Positions 27,937-36,525 of a stretch of 64,000 bases of DNA are shown here, one piece after another; the stretch's first letter is position 1; each line of letters begins with the position of its first letter. Both the position numbers and the translations under genes were made by a program. Source of the stretch: Hyphomonadaceae bacterium (GTDB taxonomy: Bacteria > Pseudomonadota > Alphaproteobacteria > Caulobacterales > Aquidulcibacteraceae); the NCBI GenBank assembly GCA_016791365.1, contig JAEUMT010000017.1, forward strand, positions 115,369 to 179,368, in the 5' to 3' direction. Below the pieces are notes generated by a model that saw nothing but the letters and a program-made list of their open reading frames with translations, was not told the DNA's origin and made no database searches.

Positions 27937-28349
27937 CACGGAAGGAAGAGACAATGGACCGGGAGCGGTTCGTCGCATTGCTGGACGCCTACGGGGCGGA
28001 TTTTCGCCGCTGGCCGGCGGAGGCGCGCGCCGCCGCGGCGGCGTTTGCGGCGCAAAATGCTGACGTCGAAGCGTTGCTCGCGGAAGCGCGGGGCCTTGAT
28101 GCGGTCTTGGGGTTGGTTCGCGATCAGGGTGCGCCTTCGGGCGAACTGACGGCGCGCATCCTTTCGCGGATTCCACGCACGCAACGCCCGGCGTTCGACC
28201 GGCGCGCCTTGTTCGCGCTCGCTGCGTGCGCGGTCTTTGGCGTTGTGCTTGGTTATGGCGGCGGTCTGCTCGCGCCGACGCCGACGGAAGATGATGTGTA
28301 TTTTTCGATGGCGTTTGAAGCGCCGTCCGCGTTTGAGGACGAAGGATGA
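27933..28349 (+). CDS. Putative membrane-anchored anti-sigma-type protein
   Basis: 138 residues. The N-terminal cytoplasmic segment RFVALLDAYGADFRRWP is a pattern often seen in short alphaproteobacterial proteins encoded after ECF sigma genes. One membrane segment (about 88-108) is followed by a short acidic periplasmic tail. GTG 27933 overlaps the sigma gene by 4 bases; ATG 27954 is an alternative start. Function as an anti-sigma factor is inferred from position and topology, since no zinc (ZAS) motif is seen. Confidence 0.75.
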   Translation: MTRKEETMDRERFVALLDAYGADFRRWPAEARAAAAAFAAQNADVEALLAEARGLDAVLGLVRDQGAPSGELTARILSRIPRTQRPAFDRRALFALAACAVFGVVLGYGGGLLAPTPTEDDVYFSMAFEAPSAFEDEG

Positions 28350-28963
28350 GTGAGACTCGTTTCCCCTGGCGCACATTGCTGTTTGTGTCGGTTGCGGTGA
28401 ACCTGCTTGTGGTTGGCGCAATCGCCGGCGCCTGGAGCGCCGGCGTGCGGGTCGCGCGCGAAGCCGACGAGCGGGCCGTGGTCACGCGCTTGCCCGGAGC
28501 GGGCGCCTTCCTTCGCTCCCTGCCGCCGGAGGTGCGCGACACGATGCGCGATGATCTTGCGGCCACGTGGGCTGAGTCACGCGGTGTGCGTCAGGCGGCC
28601 GCAGAGGCGCGCCGGGACGCGTTTCAGGCCGCGGAGCAGGAGCCATACGATGCGGCGCGCGTGCGCGCTGCGTTTGAGCGCCTGCGCGCGGCCGATCAGG
28701 CGGCGATCGGTGTCTTTCAGAACAATGTCATTGATGGTTTGGCTGAGTTGTCGCCGGAGCAGCGGCGCGAGGCGTTGCAGGCTTTGCGGCGTGCGGCGCC
28801 TGCAGCGCGCCGCGAACGTTTGGGCGCGGCAGGCGAAGATGGCGCGCGCCCCGCTTTGACGCCGGAGCGCCGTGAGGAGATCCAGGAACGCCGTCAGGAA
28901 CGGCGCGAACGCTTTCGTGAGCGCCGCGAAGAGCGCTTACGTCAACGCGAGACGCGTCCTTGA
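28346..28963 (+). CDS. Periplasmic heavy-metal sensor-like protein (Metal_resist / CnrX-Spy type)
   Basis: 205 residues. An N-terminal membrane anchor (about 10-32) and a long helical periplasmic domain: FLRSLPPEVRDTMRDDL, then AFERLRAADQAAIGVFQNN and ELSPEQRREALQALRR, the pattern of the Metal_resist (CnrX/ZraP/Spy) family. The C-terminus is extremely rich in Arg and Glu. It is ATGA-coupled to the previous gene. With the ECF sigma factor this forms an envelope- or metal-responsive regulatory unit; the ligand is unknown. Confidence 0.8.
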   Translation: MSETRFPWRTLLFVSVAVNLLVVGAIAGAWSAGVRVAREADERAVVTRLPGAGAFLRSLPPEVRDTMRDDLAATWAESRGVRQAAAEARRDAFQAAEQEPYDAARVRAAFERLRAADQAAIGVFQNNVIDGLAELSPEQRREALQALRRAAPAARRERLGAAGEDGARPALTPERREEIQERRQERRERFRERREERLRQRETRP

Positions 28964-28965
28964 GT

Positions 28966-31416
28966 TTATTCAGCCGCGGTGGCTTCGGGTTCGCGCTGGC
29001 CGCCGAAGCTGCGTGGCAGCGTTACGGTCACGATCGTGCCGCGGCCGACCTCGCTTTGGATCGCGAGCTTGCCGCCGTGCATTTCCACCAATGATTTGGT
29101 GAGCGCGAGGCCGAGGCCCGTGCCGTGATGGTTGCGCGTCAGTTCCTGCTCGACCTGCTCGAACGGACGCGCCAAACGCGGCAAATGCTCGGGTGGGATG
29201 CCGCAGCCGGTGTCGACAACGCGCAGCGTCAGCCCCTGGGTATTGCCGCGCGCGTGGACCATGATCGCGCCTTGGTCGGTAAACTTAACGGCGTTCGAGA
29301 GCAGGTTCAGCAGAACCTGCTTCACGGCGCGATGGTCCGCTTCGATCTCACCCAAATCCTCGGCGTCGATGACGAGTGAAAGGCCTTTTTCCTCCGCCTT
29401 GCGCTTGGTCAGGCGCGTCGCTTGTTCGATCACCACCGTGGGATCGAGCGGCTTCGGGGTCAGCGAAAGCTTGTTGGCCTCGATCTTCGCCATGTCGAGG
29501 ATGTCGTTGATCAGATCGAGCAGGTGGCTGCCGCTATCAAAGATGTCGCTGGCGTACTGCTTGTACTGGGGATTGCCGATCCCGCCGAACAATTCCTTCG
29601 CCATGATCTCCGAGAAGCCAATCACGGCGTTGAGCGGGGTGCGCAATTCGTGGCTCATGTTGGCCAGGAACGTCGACTTGGCGAGGCTGGCCTCTTCGGC
29701 CTTCTGGCGCTCTTCGTGCGCTTCCTTGGCGAGCGCCTTGATCCGGTATTCCTGAGTTTCGGCGCGGCTCAGTGCGTCGGAAAGGCGGCGTTCGTTCTTC
29801 GCGAGCTCTTCCTCTTTGCGCTTGAGCGGCGTGATGTCGACGCCAACGGTGATGACGCCGCCATCCGCGGCGCGGCGCTCGACGATGTGCAGCCACTCGC
29901 CGGTCGTGAGTTCGATCACGCGCACGTCCGGGTTTGTCGGATCGTTTTTTTCGCGACGGATGCTTGGCGTTGAGGCGGCGGCGACGGCCTCGTAGGAGGC
30001 GCGCATGCGCAGGATGTCGGGTCCAAGGTTGAAGGCCTTGGCGAAGCTCTGGTTCCAGAGCAGGAGACGTTTGCGCGAGTCCCATAGGGCAAACGGACCG
30101 GAGAAGTTGTCGATCGCGGCGCGGAGTTGTTGCTCAAGGCGCGACACGCGGGCTTCGGCTTCGTGGCGTTGGGTGGCGTCGATCACGGTGCCGAACACAC
30201 GCGTCTCGCTGCGGCCGCTCGCGTCCTCGACGGCCGTGCCGCGCGCTTCGATCCAGCCCAGGCCGCCGCCGCGCGTCACGCGGAAGCGGGCGTCAAGCAG
30301 ACCGGATTGACGGGCGCGGCGGAACTCTTCCTCAACGCCGAAGCGATCCTCCGCCACGATCAGTTCGAGGAACTCACGTAGGCCCAAGACGTCACGGGGC
30401 GCGCCGAGCAAGCGCGCCGCGCGTTCGGAGAGTTGAACTTCATCACCGGCGGGCCGCCATTCGAGGACGCCCACCTTCGCGCCGTCGGCGGCGATCTGGA
30501 AATGTGTTTCGGCGCGTTCGGCGTCAGCCTCGGCCATGCGCGCGCGCTGCGCGTTCTGGCGCATCAGAAGATAGAGCACGGCCATCGCGGCGAGCGGCGC
30601 GGCGGCGACAAGCGCAAAGCGAAGGAACGCCGCGAGCCAGAGATCAAACGTGCCAGGCGACGGCGCCGCCGCCATGACGCCCAGATTACCGATCTGCGCG
30701 GTGGATTCCGCCGCGACCCAGGTTTGGCCGCCGCCGTCGCGGATCAGCGCGCCGGTCTGCCCTGAACGCGTGGCCGCGAGCACTTGTTGCTGCGCACGCG
30801 CGCCCGCTTGCTGCAGGGCGGGGGATGCGTAGAGAACCGCGCCGTCGGACGAGGCGATCAGGACGCGCGCGCTTTGATCAAGCTGCGGCAACAGCAGCGC
30901 GGGATCAACGACCGTCACGATGGCGCGATCGCCGAGATTGCGCACGATCACCGGCGCCGTCGGGAGTTCGCCCATGCCGGGGGCGCCGACCCACAAATCC
31001 GACCCGTTGGCGGCGTTCATCGCGGCGGTGACGAGCGCCGCTTGCGCGGGATCGGTGATCGCTTCGATCTGGCCCGAACTGTTGATGATGGCCGCGGCTG
31101 ATGCAGGATCAGACGCCGCCGCCGCGTTGACGATCGAGGCGGGCGCCGCGCCGCCGGAGCGTGCGAGATCGGCGACGCCGGCGCTGGCGCCCATGGCTAT
31201 GGCGAGGTTTGCGTTCACGCGCTCCGCGATAAGACCGGCCGCGGATGATTGCGCGGCGATGATCGTTTCCGCCGCGCCGTCATGATGCGCGCGAATTTGC
31301 GCCGCGATCGCAGCGGCAAACGCAGCGACAAACACCAGAACAAGCACAATGAATGGCTTGCCTGATTTATCCGGCGCAGCGCTCTGCGGCGCTTCGTATG
31401 AAGTTTCGTTCGACAC
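28966..31416 (-). CDS. Membrane PAS-domain sensor histidine kinase, DivJ/PleC-like
   Basis: About 816 residues from GTG 31416 (GGGGAAG close upstream); an in-frame ATG at 31551 would add an implausible N-terminus. Membrane segments at about 20-40 and 290-315 enclose a roughly 250-residue periplasmic domain. Then come PAS regions, a coiled coil, the His-box FLANMSHELRTPLNAVIGFS (His near 585) and an ATPase domain (GTGLGLALTKSLVEMHGG). The DIFDSGSHLLDLINDILDMA segment is close to the DivJ/PleC kinases that act on DivK. It could be PleC itself or a paralogue. It converges with the sigma operon, with only 2 bases between stops. Confidence 0.85.
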   Translation of the reverse strand: MSNETSYEAPQSAAPDKSGKPFIVLVLVFVAAFAAAIAAQIRAHHDGAAETIIAAQSSAAGLIAERVNANLAIAMGASAGVADLARSGGAAPASIVNAAAASDPASAAAIINSSGQIEAITDPAQAALVTAAMNAANGSDLWVGAPGMGELPTAPVIVRNLGDRAIVTVVDPALLLPQLDQSARVLIASSDGAVLYASPALQQAGARAQQQVLAATRSGQTGALIRDGGGQTWVAAESTAQIGNLGVMAAAPSPGTFDLWLAAFLRFALVAAAPLAAMAVLYLLMRQNAQRARMAEADAERAETHFQIAADGAKVGVLEWRPAGDEVQLSERAARLLGAPRDVLGLREFLELIVAEDRFGVEEEFRRARQSGLLDARFRVTRGGGLGWIEARGTAVEDASGRSETRVFGTVIDATQRHEAEARVSRLEQQLRAAIDNFSGPFALWDSRKRLLLWNQSFAKAFNLGPDILRMRASYEAVAAASTPSIRREKNDPTNPDVRVIELTTGEWLHIVERRAADGGVITVGVDITPLKRKEEELAKNERRLSDALSRAETQEYRIKALAKEAHEERQKAEEASLAKSTFLANMSHELRTPLNAVIGFSEIMAKELFGGIGNPQYKQYASDIFDSGSHLLDLINDILDMAKIEANKLSLTPKPLDPTVVIEQATRLTKRKAEEKGLSLVIDAEDLGEIEADHRAVKQVLLNLLSNAVKFTDQGAIMVHARGNTQGLTLRVVDTGCGIPPEHLPRLARPFEQVEQELTRNHHGTGLGLALTKSLVEMHGGKLAIQSEVGRGTIVTVTLPRSFGGQREPEATAAE

Positions 31417-31513
31417 CAGCTTCCCCGGCCGCCCCGAATCGCCGTTCGGAATTCTGAAGAGTCTCAATTGTAACGGGTCGGTAAACGCTCTGTCGATGCG
31501 CACGCTGGAAAGG

Positions 31514-31533
31514 CTGCACGTGCATATGTGCAG
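31514..31533. repeat. Short interrupted palindrome between a kinase gene and pepN
   Basis: CTGCAC at 31514-31519 and GTGCAG at 31528-31533 are inverted around eight bases. Within it TGCACGTGCA (31515-31524) is itself a perfect palindrome. It lies in the 145-base gap upstream of the histidine kinase and downstream of pepN. It could be an operator for the kinase gene or simply chance; there is no U-run to make a terminator. Confidence 0.4.
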
Positions 31534-31561
31534 GTAACCGATTTGCCGCACTTGTTAACAA

Positions 31562-34159
31562 CTACGCGAGCGTGCGCTCCACCATTTCCCGCGTGTTCTT
31601 CGATAGTTGCGGAATCGAAGCGAGCTGTTCCAGCGCCTTGCGCGCGTGGTCCTGACGTTGTGGATCAAAACGTCGCCATGATTCGAACGGTGTCAAGAGT
31701 CTGGCGGCGAGCGCGGGGTTGAGCGGGTCGATGGTTTCCGCGAGCGCGGCGAGGAAGCGATAGCCGTCTCCATTGGCGGCATGGAAAGCGCGCGGGTTGC
31801 GCATCGCGAACGCGGCGGCGAGCGAGCGGACACGGTTCGGGTTCTTCAAATTGAACTCCGCATGCGCGCGGAGGCGATCGACGCGCGCGAGCGCATCGGT
31901 GCGCGGCGAAGAAGCCTGCACCGCGAACCATTTATCGATGACGAGCGGATTTGCCTGCCAGCGCGCGTAGAACTTGGTGAGCGCTTCATCGAACGCCGGG
32001 CTCTCGGCGGCGCCGAGCGCCTCAAGCGCGGCGACGGCCTCGGTCATGCTTTGCGCATTGTCGTAGGCGTCTGTCAGCGCTTGGCTTGGGCCGAGCGAAG
32101 AGAGCAAATCGAGCGCGGCGCTCTTGAGCGAACGGCGTCCGGCGGCGTCCGCTCCCGGAGAGAACGGCGTTTCGCCTTTGGCGCGCGCGATGGCTTCGAG
32201 GCGTTCACGCAAAGCGGCGGCGACAGCGCGGCGAAGCTCTTCGCGCGCCTGGAAGAGCTTTTCCGGGTCAGGCGTCTTTGATGACAGGATGAGCTCGTTG
32301 AGATCGGGCAAGCGCAGCGCCAACGCCGCGAATGCCGGGTCCTCCTGGGCGCGATCGAGTTCGCGGCCGAGTGCGGTCGTCAGCGCCGCAACAGAGGCGC
32401 CGCTTTCGCCTAGCATGATCGAGCGCGCCAAGGTCTGGCCGGCCTCCCAGCGCGTGAACGGGTCGGGATCGTGAGCCATTTGCGCCAGACGCGCTTGCGG
32501 CGTCAGGTCATCGTCGAGCGTGATCGGCGCGGAGAAGCCGCGCACGACGGAGACGATGGGCTCCTCCATGACGTCGTCGAAGCGGAAGGTCGCCTGTGCG
32601 TCCTCCAGCACGGCGCGATGCTCGGTGCGCGAGATCGTGTCGCCTTCGATCTTCGAGGCGATGATTGCGCCGTCGGGACTGATGAACCCAATCTGCAACG
32701 GGATCGGGGCAGGCAGTTTGTGCGGCTGACCAGGTGTCGCCGAGAGTCGCTGCGAGACGTGGAGTTCGTAGGTGCGCGCGGCTTTGTCATACGCGCCGCG
32801 CACTTTCAACGCCGGGGTGCCGGCTTGCTCGTACCAGCGCATGAAGGTGTCGAGCTTTTTGCCCGACGCCTCTTCAAAGCAGCCGATGAAATCCTCGACC
32901 GTCGACGCGGTGCCATCGCGGCTTTCGAAATAGAGCTGCATGCCGCGGTTGAAGGCGTCCTCGCCGATGATCCGCTTCAACATGCGGATGACTTCGCCGC
33001 CTTTTTCATAGACGGTCGCGGTGTAGAAGTTGTCGATCTTTTGATAGGTCGATGGGCGCACCGAGTGCGCAAGCGGGCCGGCGTCTTCGCCGAACTGACG
33101 CGCACGCAGACGCTTTACGTCCTTGATGCGCTGCACGGCGCGCGAGCGCTGATCGGCGCTGAACTCCTGCTCGCGATAGACGGTGAGGCCTTCCTTCAAG
33201 CAGAGCTGGAACCAGTCGCGGCAGGTGATGCGGTTGCCTGTCCAGTTGTGGAAGTATTCGTGGCCGACAACAGCTTCAATGGCTTCAAAATCGGCGTCGG
33301 TCGCGGTGTCGGCGTCCGCAAGAATGAGCGACGAGTTGAAGATGTTGAGGCCCTTGTTCTCCATCGCGCCGAAATTGAAGTCGCGCACGGCGACGATGTT
33401 GAAGACGTCGAGATCGTATTCGCGCAGGAACGTGTCTTCGTCCCATTTCATCGAGCGCTTGAGCGCATCCATCGCGTAACCCGCGCGCGGCGCGTCGCCG
33501 GGATCGACGTAGATGCCGAGCGCGACCTTGCGGCCGCTCCTGGTGACGAACTCATCATGGATCGACTCGTATCTGCCGGCGCAGAGCGCGAACAGGTACG
33601 CCGGCTTCGGGTGCGGATCGACCCACACGGCGAAATGTCTGCCGTCAGGCAATTCGCCGCTCTCGGTGAGGTTGCCGTTCGAAAGCAGCGTCGGGTAGGC
33701 GGCTTTGTTGGCTTCAATGCGCACGGCGAAGCGCGCCATGACGTCGGGCCGATCGAGATAATAAGTGATGGTCCGGAAGCCTTCCGCTTCGCACTGCGTG
33801 CAGAAGCGGCCGCCGGACATATAGAGGCCTTCAAGGTGCGTGTTTGTCGCCGGCGAAATGCGCGTGACGATATCGAGCAGGAATGACGCCGGCGGGTTGT
33901 GAATGATGAGGCGGCCTGGCTCGACGCTATATTTGTCGGCGCTCAGCACGTCGCCATTGATGGCGATATTCCGCAACTCAAGCCGTTCGCCGTTGAGCAC
34001 GAGGGGGACGGCGTCTGCGCTGCTCCGGCGCACGTGGCTGCGCGCGGCGACGATCGTCGCCTCCGGTTCCAGTGAGAACACGAGCGCGATTTCGTCGATC
34101 AGATAGTCGGGCGGTTGGTAATCCGACAGACGGACAGTGACGTTCTCAGCGTCGCGCAT
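31562..34159 (-). CDS. pepN: Aminopeptidase N (M1 zinc metallopeptidase)
   Basis: 865 residues, standard for alphaproteobacterial PepN. The exopeptidase substrate motif GAMENKGLNIFN is followed by the zinc motif HEYFHNWTGNR with the third ligand Glu in LKEGLTVYREQEF. A C-terminal helical domain of the DUF3458 type completes it. It releases N-terminal residues from peptides in the cytoplasm. Start ATG 34159. Confidence 0.95.
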   Translation of the reverse strand: MRDAENVTVRLSDYQPPDYLIDEIALVFSLEPEATIVAARSHVRRSSADAVPLVLNGERLELRNIAINGDVLSADKYSVEPGRLIIHNPPASFLLDIVTRISPATNTHLEGLYMSGGRFCTQCEAEGFRTITYYLDRPDVMARFAVRIEANKAAYPTLLSNGNLTESGELPDGRHFAVWVDPHPKPAYLFALCAGRYESIHDEFVTRSGRKVALGIYVDPGDAPRAGYAMDALKRSMKWDEDTFLREYDLDVFNIVAVRDFNFGAMENKGLNIFNSSLILADADTATDADFEAIEAVVGHEYFHNWTGNRITCRDWFQLCLKEGLTVYREQEFSADQRSRAVQRIKDVKRLRARQFGEDAGPLAHSVRPSTYQKIDNFYTATVYEKGGEVIRMLKRIIGEDAFNRGMQLYFESRDGTASTVEDFIGCFEEASGKKLDTFMRWYEQAGTPALKVRGAYDKAARTYELHVSQRLSATPGQPHKLPAPIPLQIGFISPDGAIIASKIEGDTISRTEHRAVLEDAQATFRFDDVMEEPIVSVVRGFSAPITLDDDLTPQARLAQMAHDPDPFTRWEAGQTLARSIMLGESGASVAALTTALGRELDRAQEDPAFAALALRLPDLNELILSSKTPDPEKLFQAREELRRAVAAALRERLEAIARAKGETPFSPGADAAGRRSLKSAALDLLSSLGPSQALTDAYDNAQSMTEAVAALEALGAAESPAFDEALTKFYARWQANPLVIDKWFAVQASSPRTDALARVDRLRAHAEFNLKNPNRVRSLAAAFAMRNPRAFHAANGDGYRFLAALAETIDPLNPALAARLLTPFESWRRFDPQRQDHARKALEQLASIPQLSKNTREMVERTLA

Positions 34160-34207
34160 TCAGGCCTCCAGGGAAGACCTGACATGAGCCGCGCGCTAGC
34201 GGAAATC

Positions 34208-34245
34208 AATATGGAGCATATACGGACCGTCGGCGGTCCATATTG
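34208..34245. repeat. Palindromic element, short family-A copy
   Basis: CAATATGGA (34208-34216) and TCCATATTG (34237-34245) are exact inverted arms. An inner GGACCG/CGGTCC stem lies at 34224-34229 and 34234-34239. The terminal TATGGA and GGACCGTCGGCG parts match the ends of the larger elements at 49352 and 59243. It sits at the 3' end of the minus-strand gene that stops at 34246. Confidence 0.75.
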
Positions 34246-34812
34246 TTACGCGGCCGCTACGGGGCTGTCGGCGCGTGGCGTCGGCTCGTGATAGACGGCC
34301 GCCAAGAGCATCTCGGCCTGCTTCGCCAGTTCCAGCAATTGGCCCGGCGTTTCGTGCGGGTAATCGCGCGCGAATTCGATCAGCTCGCGGGCGACGCGCA
34401 TGAGGCGCAGCGCATTGGCGAAAACGCGCGACTGGTGCTCAATGCGTTGCGGATCGCGGTCATACTCCGCCATCGGCACGCGCCAGCCGCCCCAATCCTT
34501 TTCGTCGGTGACGACGATCGGGTAGGTGCCGGGGTACGGATGACGGGGATCGCGCGCTTCCTGCGAAAGGCGATTTACCGCGCGCAGTACGCGCCAGTTT
34601 TCAGTCTCGATGAGGTCGGGCTTGTGCGGGCCTCTTTCTTCGGCCGCCAGTTCATGGGCCTGAAAGTCGCGGCCAAGACCGGTGTCGTAAGTGACGCGCA
34701 GGGGTTCTTCCACACCCTTCACCCATTGCGGGCGCACCTCTTCGATTACAGCCCACGTCGCCACCGGCTTCACGTAAACGCGCTGGCCCTTATGGAAGAC
34801 CGCCTTCGCCAT
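34246..34812 (-). CDS. Conserved hypothetical protein
   Basis: 188 residues, soluble. The N-terminal 60 residues look like a small beta-barrel (KGQRVYVKPVATWAVIEEV, then LRVTYDTGLGRDFQAHELA). The rest is helical, with a VFANALRLMRVARELIEFAR stretch. No family is recognised. It is transcribed away from the acyl-CoA dehydrogenase genes and separated from pepN by a palindromic repeat. Cytoplasmic location is inferred from the lack of a signal sequence. Confidence 0.75.
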   Translation of the reverse strand: MAKAVFHKGQRVYVKPVATWAVIEEVRPQWVKGVEEPLRVTYDTGLGRDFQAHELAAEERGPHKPDLIETENWRVLRAVNRLSQEARDPRHPYPGTYPIVVTDEKDWGGWRVPMAEYDRDPQRIEHQSRVFANALRLMRVARELIEFARDYPHETPGQLLELAKQAEMLLAAVYHEPTPRADSPVAAA

Positions 34813-34954
34813 TGGTACTCACCCCAAATCTGGAGGGCGGATAATACCTCAGCGCCATTGAGCCTTCGTGAACAGACGTTGACGCCAAGACACTCTTTCG
34901 GGCTTTGCAGTGACAGCGTTAGGATGGCGGCAACCATAACCCGGGAGGAACGGG

Positions 34955-36070
34955 GTGAATTTCGATTTTTCCGACGATCAAAAGTCGTTGAAGGACCAGG
35001 CGCGCAAGTTTCTGGCTGATAAGTCCGCCATCAAGGTCGTGCGCGGCGTTTTGGATGACGAGGCAAAGTCTTACGACCAAGCGCTCTGGCGCGGTGTCGC
35101 CGAGATGGGCTGGCTGGGGGTTGCGATCCCGGAGGAGTATGGCGGCTTGGGGTTGGGGCGCCTGGAGCTTTGCGTGCTGGCCGAAGAGATCGGCCGCGCC
35201 GTGGCGCCGATCCCGTTTTCGTCGACCGTATATTTCTTTGCCGAAGCCCTGATGCTTGCCGGCAGCGATGCGCAGAAGGCGGCGCATCTGCCCAAGGTCG
35301 CGCAGGGCGAGACGATCGGATGCTTTGCTCTGAGCGAGGGCCCCGGCGCGCCGACGGCCTCAGGCATCAGCGCCAGGTTCGATGGCGCGACGCTGACCGG
35401 CGTTAAGATCCCGGTCACTGATGGCGATTGCGCCACGCACGCCGTTGTCGTCGCGAAGGAGGGAAGCGACGTGTCGCTGGTGCTGGTCGATCTCAACCAG
35501 CCCGGCGTGACGCGCACCACGCTAAAGACGCTCGACCCGACGCGCGGTCACGCCAAGCTCGAGTTCAAAGGCGCGAAAGCCGAGCGTCTCGGCGCTGCTG
35601 GTCAAGGCTGGGAGCTTGGGGAAGCTGTGCTTGATCGCGCCGCTGTGCTGATTGCATTCGAGCAAATCGGCGGTTCGCAACAATGCCTCGAAATGGCGAC
35701 CGAGTACGCCAAGAGCCGCTACGCGTTCTCGCGTCCGATCGGGTCATTCCAGGCGATCAAGCATAAGCTCGCCGAAATGTATGTCGGCATCGAGGTCGCG
35801 CGTTCAAACGCCTATTACGGCGCCTGGGCGCTCTCGACCGAAGCGGCTGAACTTCCCTTCGCCGCCGCCGCTTCACGCGCGGCCGCAAGCGACGCCTATT
35901 ATTTCTGCGCCAAGGAGAACATCCAAACGCACGGCGGCATGGGCTTCACCTGGGAAGTCGATTGCCATCTCTTCTATCGCCGCGCCAAGCTCCTGGCCGT
36001 GCAAGCGGGTTCGCCCGCGGCATGGAAAGAGAAGCTGGTGAAACGTCTCGAACAGCGGAACGCCGCGTGA
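34955..36070 (+). CDS. Acyl-CoA dehydrogenase (FadE-type, first of a pair)
   Basis: 371 residues, flavin enzyme that oxidises an acyl-CoA at the alpha-beta bond. The pattern is MGWLGVAIPEEYGGLGLG near 50-67, CFALSEGPGAPTASG near 125, YAKSRYAFSRPIGSFQAIKH near 250, and QTHGGMGFTWEVDCHLFYRRA near 325. It starts at GTG 34955 with GGAGGAA upstream. It belongs to the class often found as one half of an alpha2beta2 enzyme for bulky substrates (steroid side-chain FadE type). The nearby second dehydrogenase fits this. Confidence 0.88.
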   Translation: MNFDFSDDQKSLKDQARKFLADKSAIKVVRGVLDDEAKSYDQALWRGVAEMGWLGVAIPEEYGGLGLGRLELCVLAEEIGRAVAPIPFSSTVYFFAEALMLAGSDAQKAAHLPKVAQGETIGCFALSEGPGAPTASGISARFDGATLTGVKIPVTDGDCATHAVVVAKEGSDVSLVLVDLNQPGVTRTTLKTLDPTRGHAKLEFKGAKAERLGAAGQGWELGEAVLDRAAVLIAFEQIGGSQQCLEMATEYAKSRYAFSRPIGSFQAIKHKLAEMYVGIEVARSNAYYGAWALSTEAAELPFAAAASRAAASDAYYFCAKENIQTHGGMGFTWEVDCHLFYRRAKLLAVQAGSPAAWKEKLVKRLEQRNAA

Positions 36071-36513
36071 TGGCGCAAGTGATCTTCGAAAAGCGTGACG
36101 GCAAGTACGACGCCATGTTCGTCGAACGCGCCGGCGCGCTTGAAGAGATCGCATGCCCCAAGCAGCCGCCCATCCCGCACGACATGTTTCACTATGCCAT
36201 CGAGCATGTGTTGCAGAAGCGCGGTTTCATTCATCGCGCCGTCGCCGGTGAAGGCGTCGGCTTTCGCATGACGCCGGAAGCCGAGAGCGACGCGGTGGAG
36301 CGTTTGGTTGAGACGATGCAGGCCGATAGCTGGAGCGGGCGCCCGCCCGCATCCGAAGTGATCGACCTCTTTCACACCACATGTGGAGCGCGCGGCACAG
36401 AGCCGATCGCGCTGACGGAAGACGCAATCGTCGCCATTCGATCGGAGATCGATCGTCTGGCGGCACAATGGTCCGCGCTCCCTATGCGCGGCCGCATGAC
36501 ACTTGAGATTTGA
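36070..36513 (+). CDS. Hypothetical protein encoded between two acyl-CoA dehydrogenases
   Basis: 147 residues, soluble, no recognised domain. Segments FEKRDGKYDAMFVERAG and PPIPHDMFHYAIEHVLQKRG open it, and a mixed helical C-terminus follows. The ATG at 36070 overlaps the stop of the first dehydrogenase by one base, and its end is 12 bases before the second one, so it is almost certainly co-expressed with both. A role in the same pathway is likely by context only. Confidence 0.78.
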   Translation: MAQVIFEKRDGKYDAMFVERAGALEEIACPKQPPIPHDMFHYAIEHVLQKRGFIHRAVAGEGVGFRMTPEAESDAVERLVETMQADSWSGRPPASEVIDLFHTTCGARGTEPIALTEDAIVAIRSEIDRLAAQWSALPMRGRMTLEI

Positions 36514-36525
36514 TCGGAACGCATA

